A stretch of 64,000 nt of DNA from Shinisaurus crocodilurus (lineage: Eukaryota; Chordata; Lepidosauria; Squamata; Shinisauridae): assembly GCA_021292165.1 (NCBI GenBank), contig CM037878.1:192199118-192263117 (forward strand). Direction: 5' to 3'. Both the position numbers and the translations under genes were made by a program. Position 1 is the first letter of the stretch, and every line of letters begins with the position of its first letter. A model generated the notes under the pieces. That model ran no database searches. It had not been told where the DNA came from and saw only the letters and a program-made list of their open reading frames with translations. Positions 22,918-34,004 of the stretch are shown piece by piece.

Positions 22918-23273
22918 CAGGGGTGGCCAAGTTCTGGAGGTCCAGGGGCCATTTTCAACCCCCAGGCCCCTGGTATGGACTGGCTGCTGGGAGCCATGGA
23001 ATGCCCCCTCCTTCCCCCAAATGCCAAAATCACTGGTTTGCTACTGAAATGTGATGGCAAACCACTCCATAGTGCTACAGAGCATTACGATGGTTACGTT
23101 TAGCTTGTTTTCAAGCTAAATTTGGCCACTTGGGCACTCAGAAGCCATTACAGATGCCACCACCACCCCATTCTTTTTAAATAATATTTTTAGAAGACAG
23201 TGAGGAATGGCAGGGCCTGCAACAAGGCAGTGTGGGCTGCATCTGGCCTACGGGCCACGTATTGCCCACTCCG
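22918..23273. mobile_element. hAT-like MITE, second insertion in SGNH-like frame
   Basis: Starts CAGGGGTGGCCAAGTTCTGG and ends ATTGCCCACTCCG, with inner GGCCTACGGGCCACG. Flanks GTCTAGAC (22910-22917) and ATCTAGGC (23274-23281) match at 6 of 8; both differences are transitions. A truncated relative lies at 46735. Confidence 0.7.
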
Positions 23274-23300
23274 ATCTAGGCCAAGAGGCTGACAGACAAG

Positions 23301-24365
23301 ATATTTTTTATCAGCTTATGCCGTGAGGAGAATCCAATAGCTATATATCATCTATATAATATATTTCCAATCTATTAGCTTTACAACATCAAGCAGTCAA
23401 ATATATGATCAAGATCTCGTTATTGTTGTCTCTGGCTTAAATCTGATTCAGCAAAAACCTCAGATGCACTCGCTGGCCTGGCTGTGTGAAGCCCTCTCTC
23501 CCTTATTAGGCTGTATGCTCTCTGAATATAAACTCTGTGTGAGAGTAACATACTGTGAGAGTTAACCTCTGAGAGGCACTGTTTCATTGTATTTAAAATC
23601 CACACTCTCCATGTTTTTACAGAGGTTTTTCTCTTCAAGAGCAAGTCACTTGCCAGAAAAATTCCGCTCCTCTAGCCCTGCCTTCTTAAGTCCTTTTGAG
23701 CTTTTATGAGCATTAAAGCAAGTCTCATACTGATAACAAAGGTTAAGGCAATCATCTCTTTTCCTTTACAGATAAGGACTTGAAAACTGCCTTTGCAATC
23801 TCTCTCTTCTGCGCCACACAGAGTGGGGATTTCTGCAGCCTGCCATTTTTCTTAGTTTAAGCAGCATTTATCAAATGGGAACACATGTATATAGCAGGTA
23901 AAGCAAACAGTTGCTACAGTTTGAAGAAGGGTTGCTGTGTCTCTTGTTTTGGTGCAGGCATGTGTGGACAAAACAAACCAGCTACATTATTTTCTTATTT
24001 TCTTCTGTTCTCAAGCTTCATAAGGAAGCTAAATCATTCTGATTTCCCTTGTACTGTAAAACAAGCAATTCCTTAATTATATTCTGATGTGCCTGCTCCT
24101 TGTCCCCTGCAGAGGAAAGAAGGTAATTACAGGCTTGCTTTTTTTTTAATTTTTTAAGATGGCACACGTAGTTCTGTAGCAATTATTTTAGAACAGCAAA
24201 GGGAATTTGCGATCACCTCCCCTGCATTAAACCAATTAGGAAGCAACTTTCTGTACCTTTACAAAGCTAAAATAGGCCTTGGACTGCCCAACGTGGGGCA
24301 ATCATAGGGCAATGTCAGCTGTCTCACAGTGCTGCAATATGTAGGCTATGTGTATTCAGAAAATT
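23301..24365. other. Unassigned AT-rich DNA
   Basis: No gene or repeat family recognised. Confidence 0.35.
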
Positions 24366-24369
24366 TGTC

Positions 24370-24665
24370 GTGATTATTGCATCAGAACTCCTTCGCCAAT
24401 ACAAACCGGTGCACTTATTAAGATCATTGGAGGAGGCCTTGCTGGTTTTACCACAACTGGCAGATTGTCATCTTGCAGCAACTAGGAAGCAGGCCATCTC
24501 CATGGTGGCGCCCACCTTATGGAATGGTATTCGGGAGACACCAACTGCAGCATGCTTTAGGTGCCAATTAAAGACCCATTTCTTTACCCAGGCCTTCTCT
24601 GAGTGTGCTGCCCAGTCTGTCTGTTTGTAATTATGGTGCTGTATTTGTTTTAATTGGTTTTAAAG

Positions 24666-24711
<46 letters not shown>

Positions 24712-24795
24712 TTGTACATAATATATTTTAATTTATTTAATTTTCTTGTAAACCACTTAGAGATATTTTTTAAATATAGTCAGCAGTATATAAAT
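24370..24795 (+). pseudogene. L2-like C-terminal fragment and 3' UTR
   Basis: Reads QADCHLAA-like sequence then AISMVAPTLWNGIRETP and LKTHFFTQAF, matching the L2 C-terminal APTLWNxLP and LKTxLF blocks. The 3' UTR contains a TA microsatellite and ends GTAAACCACTTAGAGATATT, a divergent form of the L2 terminal hairpin. 5'-truncated. Confidence 0.65.
24671..24704. repeat. (TA)n microsatellite
   Basis: Seventeen uninterrupted AT units inside the L2-like 3' UTR. Confidence 0.95.
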
Positions 24796-24796
24796 C

Positions 24797-24798
24797 TA

Positions 24799-24847
<49 letters not shown>
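24797..24847 (+). repeat. (AAT)n microsatellite at an L2 tail
   Basis: About seventeen AAT units directly follow the L2-like 3' end, a common origin for tail-derived microsatellites. Confidence 0.95.
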
Positions 24848-24967
24848 GACCTGGAAACTGTCAGCTCCCTAGCCCAGGCCCAAGACTGCATTTTTGACCT
24901 TGGTCAACAATCTATACCTAGAAGATAGATCAGAGGGAGTATACATATTGATACCCTACTGCTATAA

Positions 24968-25110
24968 TACTGCAATCCTATTCAGAAGTAAACCTTATTG
25001 AGCTCAGAGGGAGTTTTTCCCAGGATGAAGGATTGCAGTTCAACAGTGCAATCCTGTACATGTCTACTGAGAAGTAAGCTGATTTGGTTCAATGGGACTT
25101 ACTTATGCAT
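24968..25110. repeat. Short palindromic repeat, AAGTAAGYC family, two pieces
   Basis: Two adjacent pieces start CTGCAATCCTATTCAGAAGT and GTGCAATCCTGTACATGTCT. Each resembles half of the repeat at 59.5 kb. Confidence 0.5.
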
Positions 25111-25120
25111 CAACCCCAAA

Positions 25121-25478
25121 GAGGAAATTTATTAAAAAAGAGGACAGTGATTTGCATAACATTTGCATATGCTGGTATATAGGTATAGATGGAAATTTAG
25201 AAATAATTACTACCAAATAGACATACAATACATTTTACCGCAGTGTGGAAGACCACCATGACCTGTGTTGCTGCTCAGTCTGCTGTCCATGTTGATTGGC
25301 AACTTCAAGACCCCTGCTCAAACTTCCTAATATATCCCCCCCCCCTATAAACTGGACTTCGACTGGACAGCCCTTCAAATACAGGATACCTTTTCAAATA
25401 GAAGACTGTCCTTTGACAGCCCCACAGATAGAGGACTTTCCTCTGTAAAGTAGGACAAATGGCCAAACTAGACTTACT
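25121..25478. mobile_element. DNA-transposon-like repeat, TAGGGTGGCCA family
   Basis: Includes the 75-bp block identical to 20882-20956 and ends AGGACAAATGGCCAAACTA, the inverted terminal motif of this family. Length and ends are similar to the 12.3-kb copy. Confidence 0.55.
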
Positions 25479-25609
25479 GCAAGGTAAGTTTGTATAGGAT
25501 TACGGTCTTATGGTACAATCATATGAGATCGCTGCCCATTAGATGGAAGCCTCCAAGGCTGGAGGTTTCCAAAAATCCTATGCCCTGCTGGGCTGTTTCT
25601 GGCAGGGCA

Positions 25610-26990
25610 GGAGGAGGATGGAGGTGATTTTACCAGTCAGTCTGACATCAATCCCTGGGAAATTTTGGAGCATATTATAAGGAAGTCAGTCTGCAAGCAC
25701 CTTGAAAACAATGTAGTGATTACTAGAAGCCAACATGGATTTGTCAAGAACAAATCCTGCTAGACTAATTTGATCTCATTTTTTGATTGGGTAACCTCCC
25801 TTGTGGACTGTGGGAATGCGGTGGACATAATATATCTTGACTTCAGCAAAGCTTTTGACAAAGTGCCTCATGATATCCTGATTAGCAAGCTAGCTAAAAG
25901 TGGGCTAGATGGAACAACTATCAGGTGGATCCACAATTGGCTACAGAATCGGACTCAAAGAGTGCTTATCAATGGTTCCTTCTCAAACTGGGGAGAGGTA
26001 ATGAGCGGGGTACCACAGGGCTCGGTCCTGGGCCCAGTGCTCTTCAACATTTTTATTAATGACTTGGAGGAGGAGGTACAGGGAATGCTTATCAAATTTG
26101 CAGATGACGCAAAGTTGGGTGGAACAGCTAATACTCTGGAAGACAGAAACAAAATTCAAAGTGACCTCGATAGGCTGGAGCGCTGGGCCGAAAACAACAG
26201 AATGAAATTTAATAGGGATAAATGCCAAGTGCTGCACCTAGGGAGAGGAAACCAAATGCACAGTTACAGAATGGGGGACACTTGGCTCAACAGTACTACA
26301 AGTGAGAAGGATCTTGGAATTGTGGTAGATCACAAACTGAATATGAGCCAGCAATGCAATGTGGCTGCAAAGATGACAAATGCTATTTTGGGCTGCATTA
26401 ATAGAAGTATAACTTCCAAATTGCGGGAAGTGCTAATTCCCCTTTACTCAGCACTGGTTAGGCCTCATCTTGAGTACTGCGTCCAGTTCTGGGCACCACA
26501 CTTTCAGGAGGACGTAGACAAACTGGAGAGGGTTCAGAGGAGGGCAACAAGGATGATAAAGGGACTGGAAACAAGGCCCGATGAGGAGAGACTGAAAGAA
26601 CTGGGCATGTTTAGCCTTCAGAAGAGGAGACTGAGGGGAGATATGATCGCACTCTTCCAGTACTTGAAGGGATGTCACACAGAGGAGGGCCAGGATCTCT
26701 TCTCGATCATCCCAGTTTGCAGGACACGGAATAATGGCCTCAAGTTACAGGAACCTAGATTCCACCTAAACATCAGGAAAAAAATCCTGACTGTTAGAGC
26801 AATAAGACAATGGAATCAACTACCTAGGGAGGTGGTGGGCTCTCCCAATCTGGAGGCATTCAAGGTGCAGCTGGACAGACATCTGTCAGGGATGCTTTGA
26901 CCTGGATTCCTGCATTGAGCAGGGGGTTGGACTCGATGGCCTTGTAGGCCCCTTCCAACTCTACTTTTCTATGATTCTATGATAAAGCAC
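25610..26990 (+). mobile_element. CR1 LINE, 5'-truncated
   Basis: Covers the CR1 ORF2 RT domain to the 3' end. Upstream of the long open frame, SLTSIPGKILEHIIRKSVCK and QHGFVKNKSC are recognisable, followed by a TAG that replaces a sense codon at about 25760. The 3' end carries GGGGGTTGGACTCGATGGCC and GGCCCCTTCCAACTCTACTT, ending in TCTATGATTCTATGAT, the CR1-type octamer tail. Confidence 0.95.
25770..26900 (+). pseudogene. CR1 reverse transcriptase, C-terminal 376 codons
   Basis: Open for 376 codons to the natural CR1 stop (NLEAFKVQLDRHLSGML). Motif A is DFSKAFDKVPHDIL with the catalytic Asp near residue 24, GVPQGSVLGPVLFNIF at about 80-95, and the catalytic FADDAKLGG at 110-118. YSALVRPHLEYCVQFWAP and RRATRMIKGLE follow. 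The N-terminal endonuclease and first RT blocks are missing or behind the stop at about 25760, so this is not an independent gene. RT from such elements copies CR1 RNA, and CR1-tailed SINEs, at the target site in the nucleus. The lack of further stops suggests a fairly young copy. Confidence 0.93.
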
Positions 26991-27575
26991 CTCAGCAGTG
27001 GTGAAACTGCCTTAGTTTTTGACCATTCTGCAGTAGCTAGTTATCGCACTTGTCAGTACAGGTCTGAAAGGGAATTTCTCTGTGATTAGTTCTAAGCACA
27101 GTGAACATTTTTTCTGTCTCCAACTCAGTCTGAAGCTTTCTGTTTTTTAATATAGTGAAGCTGTTTATGGTTTCCCTCTTCTTCAGATTTAGTGACTTCT
27201 TTCTCTTTCTCTCCTCTTCCCCGCCACCCACCTCCCAACTTCTCCAACCTCCTGGCTGCCCTACTGCTCAGTTCTTTTTCCTTAGCCCCCTCTGAAGCTT
27301 GGAAATTTCTGCATTCTTTTAAACAGATGTTGCTTTCCTTTTTGGGATTCTGGTTAGCATTTTTAGTTCATTTCAGATTTTTATTTGCTTTTATTTGTTA
27401 TTGCAGGTGTTTGAAGTTGAGTGATCTCATTAGTTCTTGAGGTTCCAACTTCTTTTAGTTAAACAGTAGCTCTTTCTTTGATATTTGAGTGACATATTTG
27501 CAGTGGCTGAGCTTGTAAATATGTTCAGTGTGTACACTTAGTATACATAAAGATTGCAGCTTCAGTTATGGAATT
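26985..27575. other. Unassigned DNA
   Basis: T-rich with no gene or repeat family recognised. The hydrophobic frame 27192-27440 has no domain and reflects T/C-rich composition. Confidence 0.35.
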
Positions 27576-27579
27576 TGCT

Positions 27580-27737
27580 ATAAGTTTCATAGATTTCATA
27601 GATCATAGAGTTGGAAGTAGCCTACAAGGCCATCGAGTCCAACCCCCTGCTCAATGCAGGAAACTAGAGGAGGGGTCTCCCATCCAAGTAATAACCAGGC
27701 CTGACCCTGCTTAGCTTTCCACGCTCAGACAAGCTGA
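27580..27737 (-). mobile_element. 5S-rRNA/CR1 chimeric SINE
   Basis: On the minus strand, AAAGCTAAGCAGGGTCAGGC, CTGGTTATTACTTGGATGGG and AGACC form the 5S rRNA internal promoter region. They are followed by CTCCTCTAGTTTCCTGCATT and then the CR1 3' end GTTGGACTCGATGGCCTTGT. The CR1 tail explains how CR1 machinery could copy a Pol III transcript. Plus-strand relative at 34.83 kb. Confidence 0.88.
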
Positions 27738-27990
27738 GCTTTTAAATTGCTATAGATTTGTTCTTGTTGTTTTTAATGATGACTACTGTATGTCCTTTCA
27801 TATTTCTGCTAGGAGCAGGTTTTAATTCCCACTTACTTGGCATCTTTCTGCTGGATTGGGAATCCTAGAAGTTGTTACACTTACATTTAAGATACATTTA
27901 AAATATGACTCACAATGTTCAGGATCACAGCAGCAAAAACATGTATTAACTTCTATTCTAACGTTCCCCTTTGCCACAGACATGTGGGGG

Positions 27991-28144
27991 AAGTAATGTG
28001 CAGGAGTGGGCAGAAAGTAGATCTCCAGATTTTTGGACTTCAGCTCCCAGCATTCCTGACCATTGACCATGATTGCAGGAGCTTCTGAGAGCTGAAGTCC
28101 AAAACATCTGGAGATCTAACTTCTGCCCATCCCTGAAGTAATGT
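27991..28144. mobile_element. hAT-like MITE with direct-repeat flanks
   Basis: Ends CAGGAGTGGGCAGAA and (inverted) CAGGGATGGGCAGAA are terminal inverted repeats; the core ATTTTTGGACTTCAGCTC is mirrored by GAGCTGAAGTCCAAAACAT. The 9-mer AAGTAATGT flanks it at 27991-27999 and 28136-28144, consistent with an 8-bp hAT TSD plus a chance base. The mobile unit is about 28000-28135. Confidence 0.8.
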
Positions 28145-28149
28145 ATGAG

Positions 28150-29160
28150 CCGGGGTATCCTTTCAGGCCAATATGCAATCCCTGGAATGCCCCGCTTCTA
28201 TGATTCCTTCCCTTCTTTTACAGGAGAGAAATTGTGATTGAGGGACATGCAGAAGACTGGAAGTTCATGTGAATTGTCCAGCTCATTTATTACTCCTCCC
28301 AGTGGGAAATTTTAAAATATATGAACTGGGGGAAATTCTTAACTCCACCCAGACCTTCAGTAATGGAGACTGTAGCCTAGGGCACATCCCAACAAGTACA
28401 TTTGGAAGGAATGTCCATTAGGGAAATATTTGGAGCAGTATGCAAGCCACTGCCTAAAGAGGAGTGAGAAAACTAAAATGATGTTGCAGAGACCAGTAAC
28501 TGGCCCATAGCTCATCGAAACAGGGGGGGGAATGATGTAAAAGCGCCTACCACACATTACTCAGTTAATGGGAGGTTATTTGTAATCACTCAGAAAAACT
28601 TTAATTGATTAATCACACTAATTATTCAATTAAGGTTGCAGCTCCATAATTTATAATGCTCATTTTGGACTAGAAATGCAATTATCTGGAAATGAAGGAC
28701 AAACATTTCATAATACCTCTATGTCAAGGAAGTTACAGGCAGGTAGGCAGTGTTGCCAAAGTTATGGCATTGGCCTCTGGGGAATCCGGCAAACAGTGTA
28801 TTCAGAGTGTTTTGGGGCAGCTATGACTGACCCAAGACATTTTGCTAAGGCAGAGGACAAGATGATGCTTCCCATTTCACATACAAAAGCTGACCAGACT
28901 GGCAGCTGAATCTTACTTCACCTTTGGTGACAGGATTGTGTCTTCCACCACACCCGAGGGCAGCAGGCTAGCTTAAGGGGCACAGGGTCAGCCATGTGGC
29001 CCACATACCTCCAACAACTTACTGCTGTTTCCCACTCTCAGGCACCAGCATCTGCTGCCTGAGGCAACCACCTCACTCTGCCTACTAGTGGGGTCAGCCA
29101 TCACAAGGTGAAGGAAGATAGCCAGTGTGTCTGGCATGCTCTCATGTCATTGGTAGCCCT
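28150..29160. other. Unassigned DNA
   Basis: No gene or repeat family recognised. Confidence 0.35.
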
Positions 29161-29164
29161 ATGA

Positions 29165-29400
29165 CAAGGGTAGACAATGTGGTGCCCATAGGCCACAATG
29201 TGCCACGGGACACCTTTCTTGGCACCCTCAAAGTGCCCTACCTCTCCCAATTTTTTTTAAAAAAAACTTACTGGCAGCCTCCAGTCGCTGCCATCTTCAT
29301 TTCACATGTAGCCTCTGGGCTACAGAGTGAGGCTTAGAGACATTCTTTGAAAATGAGTGGGGCGGGTATCAATGGCAGCCATTTTGTGGCGGTGCCCAGG
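29165..29400. mobile_element. hAT-like repeat, truncated
   Basis: Begins CAAGGGTAGACAATGTGGTG then CCCATAGGCCACAATGTGCC, resembling the left end of the GTAGGCAAC element at 56.25 kb. The right end is GGCGGTGCCCAGG without a matching terminus. Confidence 0.45.
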
Positions 29401-30012
29401 AAAGATGATCAAATTTTGGGTAGTCCAAAAAAAGGTTGCTCTAAGAGAGCAATTTCTGATGGAAAGGTGGCATGAGATTTTTGAGATCCCTGGGAGTTAG
29501 GGGACTTGGAAGAAGAAGATGCAGACTGCAAACTCCAGGTGTTTGGTATGCTCCACAGGACTACCAGCGAAACCTGGATCAGTGCCTCTTTTCTTTGCAC
29601 TGCACAATGAGATAAGAGGCTTGCAAAAGGGCAACACACATGTGCAGGCAACTTCACCATTCTGCTGCTACCTTTCACTTCATTGCAATCTTTCAAATAT
29701 ACTGAATGTTAGAGACATTAAGAGAGAGTGAGTAAAACTAAGAGTTGAATGAGCAAGGTGAGGCCAAAGGGCATAGAAACCAAGAGTTGCGATAAAAATA
29801 CATAAAAGACATACCTTTCACTTTAAAAAAATATGGTGACTTCCAAGTTTATCTTTCATGAGTTGATTTTGCTAGCTGCGTGTCAGAGACATTGTGGAGT
29901 TCTCTCTTAGAGAGAGGCAGCTTGGTCCCCACAGTGGTTACAGAGGGGCATGGAACAGGGCAGCACTTGGAGGACGCAAACTATTTATGTGTCAGATGTT
30001 GAAGATGTAATG
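29401..30012. other. Unassigned DNA
   Basis: No gene or repeat family recognised. Confidence 0.35.
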
Positions 30013-30016
30013 ATGT

Positions 30017-30292
30017 ACATGTGACTCAATCATAAGAACATAAAAAGAACCCCACTGGATCAGACTAAAGGCCTATCTGGTCCAGCGTTCTGTTCTCACA
30101 GTGGTCAAACAGATGCCTACGGAAAGCCCACAAGCAGGACATGAGCACTGCCTATCCTCCATGTATTTGAATAATGATCCCCCTTTAAAGCCATCCAAGT
30201 TGGCGGTTTCTTGGGGTAGCAAATTCTGCAGTTGGGCTATGTGCTGTGAGAAGAAGTACTTTTATCTGTCCCCCTTGGTGGATGGGGCACAC
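30017..30292 (-). repeat. CR1-like interspersed repeat, TTCTTATG tail
   Basis: On the plus strand it starts ATAAGAACATAAAAAGAACC, CCACTGGATCAGACTAAAGG and CAGTGGTCAAACAGATGCCT, then CCCTTTAAAGCCATCC and AGAAGAAGTACTTTTATCTG. On the minus strand this ends in TATGTTCTTATG, which resembles the octamer-type CR1 tail. The middle of the element seems deleted. The related opposite-strand copy at 33.87 kb supports the family. Confidence 0.5.
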
Positions 30293-30354
30293 CTGTGACA
30301 GTATCCTATGATAGAAAAGGTGGATGATTTTTTTAAAAAATGAACAATAAATAA

Positions 30355-30378
30355 ATACATACATACATACATACATAC
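30355..30378 (+). repeat. (ATAC)n microsatellite
   Basis: Six ATAC units after a short ATAA run. Confidence 0.9.
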
Positions 30379-30379
30379 T

Positions 30380-31412
30380 ACACATGTTCCATGTTCTAGT
30401 AAAATCTGCACAGGACTGCTGCCTAAATGGAAAGGACAAAGAATTATTGCTTGTCTTTCAGGCACATTTAGCAGATGACTTTAGTGAATGTCTGTAGGGG
30501 CGTTGCTACTGACTTCTGGTGACAGTCTTTCACGCTATGTGGGGTACAATTCTGGGGGATTTCTAAACTTGGGGAAGGACTTTTTGAGAGGTCCAGGAAC
30601 TCGTACCTGAAGGGAAAGCTGAACAGTCCCCATACATGAATGGAAGCAAAATCATGTTTCTCTGGATCCTGCAACTGGTTTCACTTTTTTTCCACTCCAG
30701 AATACTCAAAGAATAAGGCTGCAAATGGAAAATGAGACTAAAGAAGATAAACAAATCTGAGTTGGGGGTTGGGGGAGTGGGAGAAGCCAACCTCAGCATC
30801 ACTGAAAATGCATGCTTAGTGGTTAACAATCCCTGTGCAGGGAAAATTCAAAAGGAATCACTTTCACCTAAGATCACTGCTATTACAGAGAATCTTCCTA
30901 TTGATAAAAGGCAGAGCAGGATTCTGTGGCATTAGCATCAGTTTTCATCATTCTTTGTACAATCATAAAGTTCTAAAAATCAGTTCTAAAAATGATATGC
31001 TGTTAGTAAATGCAAGGATTTCGACATTAAGATGCTGATTTTTTTTTCAGAGCCTAAGAAAATAAGTCGGTTTCCCCTTGCCTATCAGGTAGCTTTTACT
31101 TACATCCTCCTTATCTACAGATAGAAATTCAGAAATCAGTATTTCCAAAAGCAACGGGGACACTTTTACTATTAGATGAAACGGTCTGATGATATTGCAC
31201 AAAGAAGCAGATTTTATCATGTAATCATTCAGGGTGAATATTCTTCCTATTGCTGCCATTTCATTCATTTCAAAGACCTTGGTTCACTTTGAGGATCAAC
31301 CCCCACCCCAGCTTTATTCAGTAATGCAAGACTGCTGAATGGCAAATTCCTGGTTTGTCCAGAACATGTATATGCATGACGTGTATATATATACACACAC
31401 ATCATATACATA
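30380..31412. other. Unassigned DNA
   Basis: No gene or repeat family recognised. Confidence 0.35.
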
Positions 31413-31960
31413 GTCTAGGGGTGTGCATCTGTTTCGGGTGAAGCTGAACTACTGAATCAAAGTTGGCTGCTTCAGAGATATTCAGACCTCCTCCAAAGCA
31501 AAGCATGTCTTTTCCAAAGTGGTTCAAAGCAAAGCAGGCTGGTACCAAAGCTTTGGACTGCTTCTGAACTTGGTACGGTATTGGGCCAGCTGTCAAAGCC
31601 CTCATGCATGTCTTCAGAGCTGTCCCTGCTTGTGTTCTCACACGAAGCATGCATTGGAGCTTTAAGAGTTGTCCTGATACATACACCTTCATAGATGCTA
31701 TTTCCCCCCTATGCAAGTCAACAGAGATAGTGCAGTCTGCGTTAACTTGCTTAGGGGGGAAATAAAGGCTGTACTTCTGGAAATGGCTGGTGTGGTTGAA
31801 AAATCCACCCTCCTCCAGCAAGGATTCTGTTGCCCCCAAGGGTCCTTGGAAGGGTGTGGGCTCCCCCACAAGCATTTTTTGGGGTGCAGACTTTCCCCCA
31901 AGTCAATGCAGCCAGTGCATAAGCAATTCTGAAGCACCTGTAATCAACTTCTTGATTCAC
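31413..31960. mobile_element. Possible hAT-like element, one end only
   Basis: Starts CTAGGGGTGTGCATCTGTTT, like the TAGGGATGTG-ended elements at 17.8 and 42.0 kb. No matching right end or TSD found. Long overlapping frames on the minus strand (31402-31937) show no domain. Confidence 0.3.
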
Positions 31961-32460
31961 TCGTCATCTGCAGCAATGCGAACAAACATGCAAGAAGAAT
32001 CTGTATGCAGATAATATCAATGCAAAAATAAATAGTACATATTAAATTACTTATAAAACTGCATGACTTGGAAGATATCTGATACATTGGTCATTCCATA
32101 CCACCTAAATAATGGATGCCTCTCTTATGACTTATGCTAATGTAAGGTAGGCACAGATGCTGCTGCCAGTTATCGATAGAACAGTTGGATCTTAAAGGCA
32201 GCTCTGGAGAATTTAGATTACTCAAGGGCAATCCCTCCCATCCAACTGTTCAGCTGTTCTTAAACTCTCTGACTATACCCCCCAGCTAGGTACCAACACC
32301 TTCTTTGTCTTTGACATGCAGTTGTCTGGGAAACACTCATCCTTGCTAACTTGGAACTGCTGTGCTCAGAAATATCGCTTCTCTGGGATCTTTGTAAAAT
32401 GCTTCATGGGCTTTCTTAGGAGCAATGCCTTTCCTTTTTGATGCAATCAAGAACACTTTA

Positions 32461-32494
<34 letters not shown>

Positions 32495-33035
32495 CTCTCT
32501 CCTTAGTTATTAGCCATCTCCCCTTGAAAAACAAACACAACTTCTTTGAACGGTGCTTTTTGCATAAGCTGGGAAACTGTACAGTCACTGAAATTTGGAA
32601 AAGAGGAGGTAAAACCATGCATTGTCTCCTCTCATTTATGAAGCGAATTGTCACTTTACCAGGTACTGCTGAGCTCCTGTCATGGAAACCGAGTTTGCTC
32701 TCCACAGGAGTGCAGTAAAACATGAACGCATTGCAAGTTCCTTAAGAATGAACTTTTGACACCACCTAAGTTTCCCTCTTGCTGTAAATGTACGAAAAGC
32801 ACATATTACAGACAGAAGGGATAAGAGCTGGTAGAGTGCTCCAGATTTGCTTTGCTTGGACAAGTAGTCTAATCTATCATCTGCTGCCTTGGCATATCGT
32901 CTTAGAAAGTACAACAAAGCAAAAGAGGATTGCCTCCAGTTATGCTCTTTCAAAGATTTGCTGTAAAGATAGAGCTTTTTAGAGAGAAAAAAATAAAGAC
33001 CAGAGGATGAACGAAGGTGGAACTATGAGACTATT
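31961..33035. other. Unassigned DNA with a CA repeat
   Basis: No gene recognised. A (CA)n run at 32463-32492 is the only clear repeat. Confidence 0.35.
32463..32492 (+). repeat. (CA)n microsatellite
   Basis: Fifteen CA units. Confidence 0.95.
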
Positions 33036-33040
33036 ATATG

Positions 33041-33200
33041 TTTTATTTATTTATTTATTTATTTACTATATTATATTTCTACCCCACCTTTTTTCCTGCA
33101 AGGAACCCAAGGCAGCTTACATAATCCTCCTCTCCATTTTATCATCACAACAACCCTGTGAGGTAGGTTAGGCTGAGAGTCAGTGACTGGCCCAAAGTCA
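33041..33200 (-). mobile_element. Sauria-type SINE, head-truncated
   Basis: Minus-strand copy of the Sauria 3' two thirds: CACTTTGGGCCAGT-like core (plus strand ACTGGCCCAAAGTCA), CTACCTCACAGGGTTGTTGT block, GGTTCCTTGCAGGAAAAAAG and a TTTA tail. The tRNA-like head is missing. Confidence 0.85.
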
Positions 33201-33204
33201 TTAA

Positions 33205-33860
33205 AGTTTTCCTCTGAAGCAATACTGGAATCTTTTGTGTGTACTCTGCAGAGGTGTTACTTCCAGACAGGGGAGTAATCTAGGTCTGTTTGGTATTGAA
33301 TAATTTATCTAGAGCAAATCTTCATACAATCCTATTTTGCTGCACTTTGGGGAAGGCAGGCTGTTAAAATGTCACTTACATAGATTTTCTAAGAGGAAAT
33401 CATTCCACATCAGCCTTTTCTCCTGACCTGCCTGGTGACATGGATCAAAGGGGAGTTTTGAGAAAACACTGAAGCCTATGCAAACTCTCATGTCATTTAA
33501 CTCTTCTCAGTAAGATGTAATGGTGAGTTCTTTTTTGCAAAAGTGTTTTGTGAAGGATTCAGTGGTAAGGATACTTTGTCTGGTCTGACATACGGGGTGT
33601 CAGCAGGATAGAGGAAGAATATGGGGTATTTTGGTTTAGGAGTGGGATTCTGGAAGAGTAGATTTAAAGACTGGGGTTCAGGCAGGATTTCTGTGACGAG
33701 GAGCTAAATATGGCCATGATTTGCAGAGATGGGAAGGAGTTTGAGTTTACAGGGAAATGAAAGGACAGGCTTTCAGTGCATAGAAATATTAGTTGGTGAA
33801 GAAGGGTTTGGCCATTGGAAGGAATCTGAGTCGTTTCAAATGATGGAGCGATACAGTAAA
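33205..33860. other. Unassigned DNA
   Basis: No gene or repeat family recognised. Confidence 0.35.
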
Positions 33861-33864
33861 TCCA

Positions 33865-34003
33865 GTCTTTCTGCTGGGATTGGATGGCTTCATAGTTGGC
33901 TGGCCACTGTGGGAACAAAAAGCTGGATTAGATAGACCTTTGGTCTGTGCCAGCATGGATCTTTTAACTCCCCATGTCAAAACATATTCTTATGTTCTCA
34001 GAA
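33865..34003 (+). repeat. CR1-like 3' end, TTCTTATG tail
   Basis: GGCTGGCCACTGTGGGAACA, TGGATTAGATAGACCTTTGG and TCTGTGCCAGCATGG lead to TATTCTTATGTTCTC. Same family as the 30.0-kb repeat, opposite orientation. Confidence 0.5.
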
Positions 34004-34004
34004 G

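Larger units (their letters stand above)
22018..23300 (-). pseudogene. SGNH-hydrolase-like frame, disrupted by two hAT MITEs
   Basis: On the minus strand a single register runs through 22511-22018. It contains VNITWLGRWDM, PIVQIGENELGMQKGFSL, RIIWSNPLERWVWLE, then DLFHPDGIHLSDREQEAW. GENELG fits the SGNH block III (G-x-N-D/E) and DGIHLS fits block V (D-x-x-H). Two in-frame stops interrupt it: TAG at 22459-22461 and TGA at 22219-22221, the latter looking like a decayed CGA. Removing the hAT element at 22512-22852 with one TSD copy keeps the register, and 22853-22917 then adds YWICDLHSPEALGIHLGL. A second hAT element occupies 22918-23273. SGNH-like domains with this kind of sequence are known from retroelements, including some tyrosine-recombinase (Ngaro/DIRS-like) elements and CR1 ORF1; which host element this belonged to is not shown. 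No recombinase or RT is visible next to it. The GDS nucleophile block is not clearly preserved. Confidence 0.6.

Noticed and set aside
31402..31937. 157-codon minus-strand frame
   Set aside because: Overlaps a hAT-like terminus, no domain, and several other frames are open in the same stretch.
32425..32723. Frames with repeated Thr-His or Val-Cys
   Set aside because: Translation of the CA microsatellite.
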